This document shows positions 37,171 through 47,914 of a DNA stretch of 64,000 nt, piece after piece (positions within the stretch are counted from its first letter, which is position 1; each line of letters begins with the position of its first letter). The notes under the pieces were generated by a model. The model was not told the origin of the DNA. It searched no databases and saw only the letters and a program-made list of their open reading frames with translations. The stretch is from Allantophomopsis cytisporea. Taxonomy: Eukaryota; Ascomycota; Leotiomycetes; Phacidiales; Phacidiaceae. The translations under genes were made by a program, and so were the position numbers. The DNA is taken from positions 434,001-498,000 of the forward strand of contig CP103029.1 of the NCBI GenBank assembly GCA_024752435.1, in the 5' to 3' direction.

Positions 37171-38732
37171 AGTAGCATTTGTATCCCAGCTACCAATGAT
37201 GAAAAGCCACGCGGGCGCCCCATGAATCAAGGTCCATCAAAATCTGTAAGAAATGCAGTCCGACCGCCTTTCTGTTTCATCCTCCTTCATAATAGAAGCT
37301 TTCTCGGTTTTCGTGGCACATGTTTCTCATGAGTGCTCGCGACCTTCCAGTGAGAGAGGAGAGAGTATGCAGAGGTAACTGCAGCCCTGCATATCCGTAC
37401 CAGACCCTATGATGGCATTCAGGGCATGCTGTGGCCATTTCCACAACAAGTCTTATATATCGAGTCCATGTTCCAAGAGTACCAAATCTAAGGCTACACT
37501 GCGAGGGGTCTCTTGACCGACCTTCACCGGCTTTGGAAGTCTGGCAAATCCCGCTTAACTTTTCCAGTTGCATGATGCGGGTATAAGTTGATTAAAGTTA
37601 AGCTTTTGGGATAAGAGGGACCACCAAATCCATAGAATCCTGTGAGAAATGTTTGGTTTGACATGCGCAGATCTTTTGCTACATGGTGGTGTGTAGTCTC
37701 TGCGCTGATTGGAAGCGAGGTGGTCCTCATGCCAGTGCTTAAGTTGATTTCAGTTTTATGTTTAGAAGAACGATTATATCAAGGAATTATTTAACTTTCA
37801 AAGCCTTTCATGGAACGCCTTTGGTAAATTTATAGTTGACCAGGAATATTCTTGGCACGTGGAGTTCTATGGAATTAGGCAAGTTGACTTTCTTAGACCC
37901 TTTTCTTTTCTCTGGAGTTCTTATCTAAGTATCACCTTCGTTTTCGAATAATGAGGAAACGCTTTACGCGATCCTCTTACTATTTAGATGCGACTTGTGT
38001 GTTGCATATACAGATTGAATGTAAAGGATTAGCTTAATACATTGGATATCATGAATCTGGAGCATCTAGAATCGTTCAACAAACAGTTTCAGAAAAAAAT
38101 GATGAAAGTAGTTCTTTCTGTCAACCAGAATATTCCGAGGATATATTTTCAGAGAATTCATACTTTACATGTGCTCATAATCATGTTCGACTCAAGAGGT
38201 TGCAACTAGAATACCCTTCAAAAAGAGATTCCTTTCATCATACTACGTAAGACATGATAAAGATAGAAACTTTTAACCTGACCCTAAAAGATTATGCATT
38301 TATCTAGTTCGAGTATGGTGAACAGAGACAATCTGTATATACTCAGACTCAGTAGTCACAACAATCATCTGGTAAGGAAGCTTGTGAAAATTCTGTACAT
38401 CCGACATAAATTCAGAGGGTTGAATATATATATGTAGATAAGTTAGGATTGGAAGCTGACTAATCTGCAATCTGCAATCGGGCATTAAAAATGGGGGAGA
38501 TGGTCATTACTCACAAGGTTCCCCAGTGCTGCGATAAGCCGATCAATTGACTGATACATCATGGCGCGCACACCAATAGTACTACTACTATGTATGCGAT
38601 CCACTCTGATGCCCACGGCGCAACGTACTAGAGGGCTTCTTTTACTAAGTTTGGTCTCAATAAATCTTTTGCCCTTATGACTCTTCTCAAAAACGTTGTC
38701 GTCGGTGACCAATCAACATTTCTTTGACCAAG

Positions 38733-40230
38733 ATGGCGCTCCTCGATCCTATCCTCGCAAATCCTATCACTACCCTCGTTGCTCTCGCAGCATGGTTCAT
38801 AATTGCCAGCATTGTCTATCGTCTATTCCTCCACCCGATATCCCACATCCCAGGCCCTCTTCTTGCAAGAACTACTTCACTTTGGCTGCACTATCACGCA
38901 TATATCGGGGACGAAGCTACTGTCATCCACGCCGCCCATAAGAAATATGGCCCTTATGTACGCGTTTCTCCAGGTGAGGTTGATATTAGTGATCCGGATG
39001 CCATAGCACCAATCTACGAAGTCCGTGGTGGATTTCCAAAGGCTGCTTGCTATGCCAATTTCGATATTGATGGTCACAAGACTATTTTCAGTACCACGGA
39101 TAGTGCTCATAGAGCTATCAGAGCGAAAGCCGTTGTGCCTTTGTTTTCTACCTCTAGTATACGTGCCAATGCTGGCCCGTTATATGGATGTGTTGATACT
39201 ATGGTTCAGAGACTGGAGAGTGAGAAAATCACCGGAAGACCTGTCAATGTTCTCAATCTGACCAGAAGTCTGGCTGTTGACGCTGTTTCCACACATTTGT
39301 TCCAGCAGAATTATGACGGCACTTCTGAGAAATCCAAGAAGCTCTCAGTTTCGGCCTTCGTGGATGCCTTTGTTGCTGTGGGACGGTTTTTCTACTTGCC
39401 AAACAAAGTCTTCATCTGGGTGGAATGGGCAATTGAAAAGCTCGCTCCAGATGAGCATACGTATAGCTCTATGGAGGTAGTGGACAAGTTCGTGGATGCA
39501 TTGGTATCGAACACTACTGCTGATAGAAATGGAAGTTATCCTTCCAGACTTATGGCAGCTGGTATCACAAGATCTGAAGTTGTCAGTCAATGCAAAGACC
39601 TGATCTTCGCTGGCACGGATTCCACCGGCATGAATCTAGCTACAGTCTGTCGTCAATTAGCCCTGCACCCAGAAAAGTAAGTCCATATGAAGCCATCTTG
39701 CTGTTCGCTATTGACCTCTTGGCAGATACGAAATCCTTCGCAAAGAAATCCTCGCCAACAGAGATGTCGGTGCTGAGATTCAAACCCTCCCATATCTCTC
39801 CGGTGTCGTGAGAGAATGTCTTCGACTTTCTATGGCCAACCCTACCCGACTTCCTCACGTTGTACCAACTGGAGGTTGGACCTTCAAGTCTACTTTCTTC
39901 CCTGCTGGTACCAACGTCGGTTGTTCCGCGTTCGAACTGCACTACATTGAGTCCGCATTTCCAAATGCATACGCATTCGAGCCTGAGAGATGGCTGAAAG
40001 AGAATGTAACTGATACTGCAAACAAAGCTTGGTTCGCGTTTGGTGCTGGAAGTAGACAATGCATTGCGAGAAATCTGGCCACTGCGGAATTGTTCATGGC
40101 TACAGAGAAGATGGTGGAAGCGGATGTTCTGAAGGGCGCAAGAGCTTGTCAAGATGAGGTACAGATTTTCGAGTGGTTTAATAGTTCAGTGAAGGGGGAG
40201 AAGATTGAATTGATCTGGGAGAAGGTGTGA
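38733..40230 (+). CDS. Cytochrome P450 monooxygenase
   Basis: Haem-thiolate oxygenase anchored in the ER membrane, needing NADPH-P450 reductase. Exons 38733-39676 and 39726-40230 (GTAAGT..GCAG, phase 2) give 482 residues. The N terminus has an anchor (TTLVALAAWFIIASIVYRLF) followed by the proline hinge HPISHIPGP. Conserved motifs: I-helix FAGTDST for oxygen activation, ExxR as ECLR in the K helix, FEPERW, and the haem loop FGAGSRQCIA with the Cys ligand; the residue two after Cys is Ala rather than Gly, a variation seen in many fungal P450s. The layout resembles the fungal pisatin-demethylase/benzoate-hydroxylase type families; the substrate cannot be told. Neighbours are not biosynthetic genes, so a stand-alone detoxification or catabolic role is likelier than a metabolite cluster. 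Confidence 0.93.
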
Positions 40231-40801
40231 TTCACAATACGAAGCAAGATGTCTTTCACCAAATACTTGAAAGTAGAAACTTTTGATTCTTTAAACACTC
40301 CTCCTTCTGAAATATCAATAGTACCACCTTTCCTCTTCAACGCGAAATAGAATTAATGACCCGAGATGCTTCGCCACATGATCATTGGTACTGAATGCAT
40401 CTCATCAAAGATCCATAGTCTGAATGATCCTGGGAAGAAGTATACCATTGAGAATCTGAAAAAAATTCAAGCAGCCACAAATGAAATTGAAGCTGTAAAT
40501 GACTGAGGACCCATTGGTAATTCAGCAGCAACCAACGATTTTGAAGCTGCAAATCGTTGAGAATTCGACAATAACTTGGTTGCTATGAGTAGATTTCTGG
40601 GAGTTGATAATCTAGCAACAGCAAAAAATCGACGAGTCTATAATAAATCGGAAGCCACATATGTCTGGGAAGTGTGAATGACTTAGCAGTCATGAACGAC
40701 TGGTAAGACCTGAAATCCAGTTAGTATCAAATTTGTTGAGGATCTCTCGTTGCCACTTACTGATCAATATTGAGAAGTTACCACTCTTCGGAGAATGCTC
40801 T
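40231..40801. other. Convergent intergenic with a two-copy diverged repeat
   Basis: Between the P450 and the 2EXR gene. Two related stretches, about 40467-40510 and 40522-40563, share the pattern GCAGCxACxAAxGAxxTTGAAGCTG with a period of 54 bases. Otherwise AT-rich and without frames. Confidence 0.5.
40465..40575. repeat. Two-unit diverged 54-bp tandem repeat
   Basis: The segments starting at 40471 and 40525 align with several mismatches over about 40 bases (both carry GAAGCTG, AAAT and a TGAG end). A third, weaker unit may start near 40611. Probably an old minisatellite. Confidence 0.4.
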
Positions 40802-41648
40802 CTATTTCACGACACTCATTCTTGAATGCAATGAACTCAGGTAAGCTGCAAAGACAAAGTGGATCTGGGAGAATGTTGATGCATTGGATTCCTCGGAGTT
40901 TGAGTGTTGGCGCACAAAAGCGTGGCGGATGAGATCTTTCTTGAATGGTGTGTGGATATGAAGAACCTTAAGTGTCTGTAGTCCGTCAAGAAGAGCATTG
41001 ATCACAGGCTTATCTTCCTTACAGTGTGGCCGTCCAAGTGACAGGTCACGAACATGTTGAAAGAAGTATTTGCTCTGAGGACTTGTTTCATCATACAAGT
41101 ATTCGAGAATGAAGTGATTCTGCGAGTAGAAGATAGCGAATGCCTCCTCCGAGATCAGCTTAGACACACGAAGGACAGATAAGTCAATGCTTGGTGTGCT
41201 ATTTTTATATCCCTTTGAAGACATAATAAGACTGCCAGTGAGATTCTTGTAAATCTGGTTATTAGGACGGAGTTGATCAGCCTTGACAAGGACGAATTTG
41301 TAGATCATGTCTCGGACCTCGCGGGGAAGCGTGAAGAATGGGAACCAGTGCGATGGACCTGTGTATATAAATAAAGGTATGGATTGTGAACAAGGATATC
41401 AACTTACTAGCTTGTTCCGCCAAAGCCTTGATGATCACATCAATAGCTTTGACACATGCTGGTAAGGTGGATTTAATCAAGCTTCGAATGGTGCTTGAGA
41501 AGCGAATGGAGCGGGAGAGGTCGGAAAGTTCTGTATCGTTGAGTTCACTGATGCTAAGGACTTCCCATTTGCGCTTGCCATGAGATACGACAAATCCAAG
41601 GCCGGGCTGAAGCTTAGCGTGGCTGGAGAACTTAATTGACTTGGCCAT
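40802..41648 (-). CDS. 2EXR-domain protein
   Basis: Exons 41648-41408 and 41358-40802, joined in phase 1 across a GTAAGT..ACAG intron, give 265 residues. After splicing the protein contains FFTLPREVRDMIYKFVLV (about residues 88-105), the sequence that defines the 2EXR family (F-x-x-LPxExRxxIW/Y), followed by LRVSKLISEEAFAIFYSQNHFILE, the usual second block. 2EXR proteins are greatly expanded in Leotiomycetes and Sordariomycetes and are of unknown function; an F-box-like adaptor role is often guessed because of the LPxEI-like core. The N-terminal 80 residues are unrelated to known domains. The ATG at 41648 is the first that begins with MAKSIKFSSHAKLQ; an upstream in-frame alternative start is not ATG. 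Confidence 0.82.
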
Positions 41649-42409
41649 GGTGAAGAGCAGATGTGAGAGCGTGCTGGACAAGAAAAAGATGTTTTAAGCA
41701 CTGCACTTGCGTATGGACTTATCATGAATAGAACTGTGTTATCGTACTTTGTTGGCTCAAGTATATGAGCTTCATAGGATCAAGACAATAAATAACCTTT
41801 GTTACGAACGACGAGAAAATAACACGTGTAGTGTATTGACAAGTGAGGATATGAATTGAGATCAGGTGAATGATCGGTGTCGCTTGAATATCTGTGACCG
41901 GTTAAGCCATCGAAGACAGTTGGGCAAGTGAAAGTAATTCGATAGTTGAGGCCAGTTAGGTTACCAACACAGTGAATCATCGAAAGCGCTTGAGTTATTA
42001 AGAGTTGTGCGTTAGCTTGACTCAGCTTTAGGCAGAGCGGCAGTCAAACACTTGAGCAATCGAAGTATCTTTATGGTATCACTAACAAAAGTAGTACGAA
42101 GAACCGACGGCTATTTAAATCACTTCAGGACATGAAACTCAAACTGCCGGAGGCTTAGTAGCTCAATTCATGTTACAAGCAGCTCCATGAGCCTCACCAT
42201 AATGGTTCAGGATCAAAAACCAAGTACTTGAATGTCAACATTTCAAGACACGTAATAATGGTGACATATCTATTTTTGTTGAGCTCCGCCAAGAAGATTC
42301 AAGAAACCAAGCCAGCTTTTCGCAATCCAGTAAACCCCATGGTATATCCTCCAATAGACGTATTTCCAAACCAAACCCTAAACTCACAAATTATCTAAAA
42401 TTCTCTACC
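41649..42409. other. Intergenic, nothing recognised
   Basis: 760 bases between the 2EXR gene start and the Bre2 stop, both on the minus strand. It holds the 2EXR promoter. No frames, repeats or RNA genes were recognised. Confidence 0.5.
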
Positions 42410-44101
42410 TCATTCATCGTCCTGAACCAACTCTCTGATTTCTCTCTCAGCTGTACCAGCAGGAACATTGGCCATAGCCTGAGCATCGCCTAGCATACCC
42501 GGTTGAGAAGGCATGCCCGCCTTCGTCCAGAAATACACTTCATCAATGATGTCCTGCGTGACATCTTCCGCGATTTGCTCATCATATCTCTCACAAAAAG
42601 GCCTGAGTCTGTTCTTCTCTTTTCGTTTGTCAACAGGCGCCTGTTCACTACCCACTAAATCAACTTCATCTTCAAAGTCATCGATTAACTCTGCTGGAGG
42701 AAACCAGAAATCGGGGCCAAAATTAACTTCTGCTGCTCCCTCGCGGTAGCAAGAAACGGTTGGGTAGTAGCCAAGCATGCCGTCATCGAGACCTTTACGA
42801 CCACCGGAGGCCTTTGCCTCAGGTTCGGATGCGGGAGGAAGGAAGGCAAGGAGGTCCTTGAACGGCGTACCTATAAGTACACCGTTTCTGTAGACGTTGA
42901 TGTAAGAATTTGGAAGAGTTCGAAGTGCAGGAATAGAATGGGTAGGGCTTGGCGGTTTAGAAAGTGCCGAAGGTGTTGCAGTGGCTGTGACAACAGGAGC
43001 AGGATTGTAAAGATCTTCTAGCTCCTTCGTAGAGTGATAGTTCGTATGCTCATAGTACATTTTACCTCTATATCGTATTGGCATGCGGTCTCGCACTAGA
43101 TTTATCGGAGTGACTGGTGGTTGCGAGTCATCAGCATCGACTGACGGGTGATAAGTTCCTTCGACAACTTTCTTATGTAGCCAATATGATGGGAGGCTAA
43201 TTTCGATACCAACAACATCGCCTTGCACGAAGTCACTCTCTGCAAAAGCTTTCGGTCTCGACAGGTGTATCTTCTGGCCAGCAGCATCACGGATCCCATA
43301 ACTATAAGCATCTGCACCAACTGGTATTTCAAGAGAGGTTTCGCGACGCGAGAATCCAAATCTGACGTGTGGGCCTGGAGTATCATTCGCCTGGTCTGGG
43401 GTGATTCCTTTGGTGATTTTAACTTCGTAGTACCACTTTCCTTCTCTGGCGCACACATTGGCTTTTGCGGATCGGAAACCCTTCTTAGTGGTGATATGAA
43501 GCGCTGTTCTATCGTGGAACATATGTGGTGCAGTATCTTCGAAATTAATGCGCGCATAAGCTGGTTCGGCGTCGGTATGCCTATAAAGTCCCATGTAAGG
43601 GAAAGCTGGGTCGGCGATACATCTTACATAATTGAAGTTCTTCTTATTCGCGGCACTACATCCATGTTAGCTAATGTCGCAAGTCTTTTCAGAGTATACT
43701 GACTGATCGGAAACTTCGTTGAAGTCAACTGCAGAACCATCGGAATTCGTGATAGTATAAGCTGGATTGAAAGTAGGTAGCTGAGGCGCTTCAAAATCTC
43801 CGGTTTTTGGCGGTCCAAACTTGTAAATTGCCGGCGCTGGAAGATCATCTATGATTTTCAATGGTACCTTTGCTTTGGGCGTGCTCATAGGTTTCGTGGA
43901 TTCGCGCTTTTTTAAGGACTCTTTTTTCGCCCGTGATGATCGAGAAGGTATATCGTCGTGCGCATGTGTAGTATTCAGAGGCGAAGGAACTGAAGGTATG
44001 TGATCGTTCTCCATTGGTCGTTTCTGGGGTACGATTGCTGCTGGAGCTGCTGGAGCTGCTGGACTGCGCTCCCGTGAAGGAGAAGACATGCCTTCTGACA
44101 T
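42410..44101 (-). CDS. BRE2: COMPASS histone H3K4 methyltransferase subunit Bre2 (Ash2-like)
   Basis: SPRY-domain subunit of Set1/COMPASS, which with Sdc1 stimulates H3K4 methylation. Exons 44101-43704 and 43655-42410 give 547 residues. The intron uses a GTCAGT donor and GTAG acceptor with a GCTAAC branch site; splicing restores SDHAANKKNFNYVRCIADPAF, which matches the family entry into the SPRY domain. The SPRY region spans about residues 175-420: HITTKKGFRSAKANVCAREG, KWYYEVKIT, VRFGFSRRETSLEIPVG, DAYSYGIRDAAGQKIH, FVQGDVVGIEISLP, then a disordered insert (about 345-375) and YPTVSCYREGAAEVNFGPDFWF. The N-terminal 130 residues are basic and disordered, and the C terminus carries a helical tail that in yeast binds Sdc1. 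The ATG at 44101 is preferred over an upstream in-frame ATG at 44194 because the extension is AT-rich and unlike the family. Confidence 0.92.
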
Positions 44102-44554
44102 GATTGATTCTTTGTTCTGTATTATTCCACCAGCCCAGCTCTCAACCTTAGAGAGAAAATTGTGTAGGGTGAGGTTAGGTGTGTGAGAGTTCAAATTAAT
44201 ATGTTGTCACAGAGCTCCGGAAACTATTGATATCCCCGCGCCGCACCATACGCGTTGACGCGCGAATGAACCCGGATTAACATAATACCGGGGTTCTTTC
44301 CCGCTCTTGACTCTGCCTACTGTTAAGTGTACAGTAATAGGTGTTGAATTGAATTAAACTAAAATAAACTATTATCTAAGTATTAAAAGAATCATACAGG
44401 CTCATATCACACGACAATCGTTGCGAAATTTGACATTTATTGCCAATATGAAAAAGAGATAATGATGAACGATCAATTACTATAGTACATAGCTACCTCC
44501 TAGCAATTACTAAAGCAATAAGCTCTCCAAGCTCAAGCAACAGTCCCCTTACAA
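44102..44554. other. Intergenic, Bre2 promoter
   Basis: 450 bases between Bre2 and the Cid1-like gene, both on the minus strand. Contains the Bre2 promoter and the Cid1-like 3' end. The half next to Bre2 has a short GC-rich patch (44225-44270, GCGCCGCACC and GACGCGCG). Nothing else recognised. Confidence 0.5.
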
Positions 44555-47500
44555 TTAGAGAGTAACTGGGACTTCTGATTCATCCGGTACCGTAGAGACC
44601 CCCTCACCCTTACCATGCAACAGTTCCAAAAACTCCACAAATTCACTTTCCTTTGCCCCTCCATTCAGATCCGCCAATAAATCCTCCCTATCCCCATCCC
44701 CCAAGTTCCTAATAATTTTCCAAGCACGCCTGAACTCATCTCTAATGCTAACAATTCCATTGTGTGTAACCGTACGAGCCACATTATGCGTAGTTTCGAA
44801 AGGATCTTCAATAGCAAACAGATATCTATGCCGGATCTCCTTTACTTCCGGCTCAATGCTCATCTTTCGTTGCTTTTCGGCAGGAACCCCATTAGTAGTT
44901 TCAGTGCCATTTTCTTCAGAAATCTGACCTGCAAGTTGGAGCTCAGTGCTTGAATGTCCTTTGGTCATAACTTGAACAGTCGTTCGTGCTCCCACCCATC
45001 CTTTCTCTTGCTTGGTGAGAATACCTCCTGGAGTTCGAAGTGAAAGTACTTCTCTCCCCCACTCGAACCCGCGCTTTCCACATCCATCGCTCATCATATT
45101 ATTCTGAGCGTAGTACTCAAAGAACCCTCTAAGGAGTTTGCCAAGGCTATCATGGTTGTGATTAAGCATTCCTCGGTCCGCCAAGCTTTTGATCTCCAGC
45201 TCATTTCTCCAAAACCCTACATCATAGCCCTGGCATGTATCCCAATCTTCACGCTCGGCCGGCGGAAGATAGTCTGGAGGTGGTCGTTTGAGCTGCTGGA
45301 GATTGGGGAGGACAAAAGGATTTGCAACATTAACAAGATAATGCAGAACCATGAGGACATAGCCGTAAGAAGAGAGTGTACCACGATATGGTGTATTTAT
45401 TCCTCGAGTCTTGGCCCAGGACTTCACGAAAAGGACAAGTGGACGCACACGAGGGTCGGCACTTGAGTAGCAACGAAGGAGTAGTGTGTTATGGAGACCT
45501 AGCTGAGCGGTGAAATTGATATCGCATTGAATTCCAACACCTGTTTTCGGGAATTCGAGACGGTCAGAATATCTGTCTCGTGGTCGCGGGCTCGTCGTTG
45601 GGTCAGGAAGTCCTTTCAGCACGACTACTGCAGCCTGTATAGCCGGGTCTGAACGTAGACTATAAAGGTGCTCTTCGAGAGACGCTGTTGTGTCAGCTTG
45701 CTTGCGAATCGCAGTGATATAGTCTTCGATCGTTGAATGTACATGTTCGTCGTACAAAGTAGTCTTCAATGCACGAGCATATTCATCAGCAAGATGAAGA
45801 GCACGGTGATATATAAAAAGGTGCTCCATAGTTTCTCCCGACCTCGAAACGGTATGGGTGAGCTGTTCTTTGATATTTGGGTTGGATACACCATTTACGT
45901 AGTGGGCTTTAACGAGTGAAAGGACGTGGTCGTGGCGTGGATTTCCAGCTTCTGGATACTGGTGTATACCGCAGAGCTCTCTGATAATCCGCGAAGCACG
46001 AGCTTGATATTGATTCGGGCTCTCATGAGACCCTTGTTCAAGGAACACAAGCTGAAGAGAGGATATACGTTTCAATCTGTCAAGAGTATTGTGTAATTGT
46101 TTGTTGTGAATAACGACGTCCACACTCGTCTTATCTCGGAGAAGTCGCCAGTCTTCGATGAGACGTTGGTTCATCATCTCTAATCTTTCTGTACTGTCCT
46201 GGATTGGTCGGTCCTCCCAAGCTAAGACCAACCGATCTCCCTCCGCTTGACAGAAAATACCGCTAAGTGACAACTTCGGCGACGTAGGGTCAACAGCGCC
46301 GTGAGAATACAACGAGCTGCAGGTTTCGGATAAACTTGATTTCAGTACTTGATCGTGCAGTCCCTTAATGAAAGCATTGGATACATCTTGTAAGATCTTG
46401 AGCTCGTCTTCGCTCATATCACCAACACCATTTAGGCCTACGTCGCGACCTCCGAGTTTGAAGAGAAGCTTTTTTGCGTTTCCATAATAGTCACCGATTG
46501 ACTGCTTACCACTCTGCTTCAAATCGCTGAGGCGCTTCTTGTAAACATCCTCTGGGGTATCTGTTATATGAGTGTCTGGTTTGCCTTCAATCAGTAGCTT
46601 GTCATCAGCATTGAGTGCTTCTTCCGGATTAGCCGGTGCTGGCATATCCTCAACATCGCTTCCACCATCAACAGCCCCTCCAGATTCCCACTGCAAGCGC
46701 TCGTTCTTGAGATCCTCATACAAATTCGCGCCGGGCTTCTGGCAAAGCTTAATAATTGGCACACGAGTTCTGGTTAAGAGGCGAGCTCCAAGTCCAGCGT
46801 CCAACAGCTTCTTCTCAAGAATTCTAGGAATTGGCGAGTCAGAGGACTCAGGAGCGGACCTCGAAAGAGGTGAGAGGAAGGCAAGGTCCATATCAGAAGC
46901 TTTTGTCGCAAATCCTGATGCCATACTACCGAAACATTTCAGTTCTACACTCTGCGTCATGAACTTTTCGTTACCCAGTTCCTTTTCTTCGTAATCTGTA
47001 ATGGCCTCTTGGCAAAGTCGCTCCACCATACCTCTAAATCTCTCCTTCTCATCGATCTCCACTGGTTCAATCCCAACCTTGGGAACATGCTCCACCACTA
47101 ACTCATCAAGATAAAAGGCTTGGCTATCGATGTCAGCAGGATTGACATGAGAGTGTCTATGTTGTGTATAGCCTCCTGGCTGGTACAGTTGTCGGTTTTG
47201 AGGCGGTTGACGTGAGCCGTGTAGGCCGTGTTGTCCAGGAGGACCAAATCTGGGTTGTCTCGATGACTGAGAATTATTCCATGGTTGCGGAGAATTTTGG
47301 GGGTGGGTTTGATTAGTAGAAATAGGCCTTGAATCCTGAAGCCCAGATGTTTGACCTGCGCGCTCAAAAGTTCGGGTGTATGGAACGGACGTGGATGGTT
47401 GCTGAGATGATTGATGGTGGTGGCCACGTTGAGCATGACCATGAAAGTTTCCACGGTTACGGGACGGACCATGTGACGCAGGAGAACTCCAAGACTGCTG

Positions 47501-47914
47501 ATGATGTTGTCTAAATGATCTCGGTCCTGAGACTTGTGGCATCTGATCAGGACTGCCACTACCATTTTCGGCTCCCAAACTGAGTTGTGAGCTCATCTGG
47601 CGTCGTTGGGCTTGATTAGGTCTCTTGCGACCACCAGGAGGAGATCCGACGACAGTTGCTGGCGTGAAGCCATTTTGGGTATCAAGGCTAGCTTGACGTT
47701 CTGCCAAGTACCCTTGCTGGCTTTCAAAGCTTGCGCCCACCAGATGCGGAGGCCATGGTTCAGCTCGTAGTTGCTGTTGATTTGGAGGATGTACGACGTG
47801 GCTGGAGACTTGTGTTGGAATCTGCAAAGCCGGTGAACTAGCAACTGCATTATTGATAATGAGGTCTCTCAAGCGATCCTCGAGCGCGTTCCCAGAGTTA
47901 GGATTCGCTGACAT
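44555..47914 (-). CDS. Cid1-type RNA nucleotidyltransferase (terminal uridylyl/poly(A) transferase) with a large insertion
   Basis: Intronless, 1119 residues. Non-canonical polymerase that adds short tails to RNA 3' ends; in Aspergillus relatives of this class tag mRNAs for decay. Residues 1-270 are Gln/Ser/Pro-rich and disordered. The nucleotidyltransferase core begins with CFGSMASGFATKASDMDLAF (about 327-347), giving the GS loop and the first two catalytic Asp, followed by RVPIIKLC. The third catalytic Asp is in GIQCDINFT near 797, then LGLHNTLLLRCYSSADPRVR, VLFVKSWAKTRGI and GTLSSYGYVLMVLHYLVN. The PAP-associated motif SLGKLLRGFFEYYA lies near 922-935. All key residues are present. Unusually, about 400 residues separate RVPIIKL from CDINF where the family has about 20-40; parts of this insertion resemble Gag helical units. 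U versus A specificity cannot be read safely. Confidence 0.9.
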   Translation of the reverse strand: MSANPNSGNALEDRLRDLIINNAVASSPALQIPTQVSSHVVHPPNQQQLRAEPWPPHLVGASFESQQGYLAERQASLDTQNGFTPATVVGSPPGGRKRPNQAQRRQMSSQLSLGAENGSGSPDQMPQVSGPRSFRQHHQQSWSSPASHGPSRNRGNFHGHAQRGHHHQSSQQPSTSVPYTRTFERAGQTSGLQDSRPISTNQTHPQNSPQPWNNSQSSRQPRFGPPGQHGLHGSRQPPQNRQLYQPGGYTQHRHSHVNPADIDSQAFYLDELVVEHVPKVGIEPVEIDEKERFRGMVERLCQEAITDYEEKELGNEKFMTQSVELKCFGSMASGFATKASDMDLAFLSPLSRSAPESSDSPIPRILEKKLLDAGLGARLLTRTRVPIIKLCQKPGANLYEDLKNERLQWESGGAVDGGSDVEDMPAPANPEEALNADDKLLIEGKPDTHITDTPEDVYKKRLSDLKQSGKQSIGDYYGNAKKLLFKLGGRDVGLNGVGDMSEDELKILQDVSNAFIKGLHDQVLKSSLSETCSSLYSHGAVDPTSPKLSLSGIFCQAEGDRLVLAWEDRPIQDSTERLEMMNQRLIEDWRLLRDKTSVDVVIHNKQLHNTLDRLKRISSLQLVFLEQGSHESPNQYQARASRIIRELCGIHQYPEAGNPRHDHVLSLVKAHYVNGVSNPNIKEQLTHTVSRSGETMEHLFIYHRALHLADEYARALKTTLYDEHVHSTIEDYITAIRKQADTTASLEEHLYSLRSDPAIQAAVVVLKGLPDPTTSPRPRDRYSDRLEFPKTGVGIQCDINFTAQLGLHNTLLLRCYSSADPRVRPLVLFVKSWAKTRGINTPYRGTLSSYGYVLMVLHYLVNVANPFVLPNLQQLKRPPPDYLPPAEREDWDTCQGYDVGFWRNELEIKSLADRGMLNHNHDSLGKLLRGFFEYYAQNNMMSDGCGKRGFEWGREVLSLRTPGGILTKQEKGWVGARTTVQVMTKGHSSTELQLAGQISEENGTETTNGVPAEKQRKMSIEPEVKEIRHRYLFAIEDPFETTHNVARTVTHNGIVSIRDEFRRAWKIIRNLGDGDREDLLADLNGGAKESEFVEFLELLHGKGEGVSTVPDESEVPVTL

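Larger units (their letters stand above)
34809..38732. other. AT-rich gene-free region with decayed transposon sequence
   Basis: Nearly 4 kb without a gene. 34809-35860 is the promoter side of the RBR gene. An ACA microsatellite lies at 36133-36154. From about 36200 to 38300 the DNA is AT-rich with stops in all frames and includes a probable copia remnant near 36850-37170. 37250-37730 is less AT-rich and holds two overlapping minus-strand short frames (37573-37277 and 37730-37524) with no family. The last 400 bases are the P450 promoter. Confidence 0.5.

Noticed and set aside
38733..41648. Possible secondary-metabolite cluster around the P450
   Set aside because: Neighbours are a 2EXR protein and the COMPASS subunit Bre2; no synthase, transporter or cluster regulator is near.
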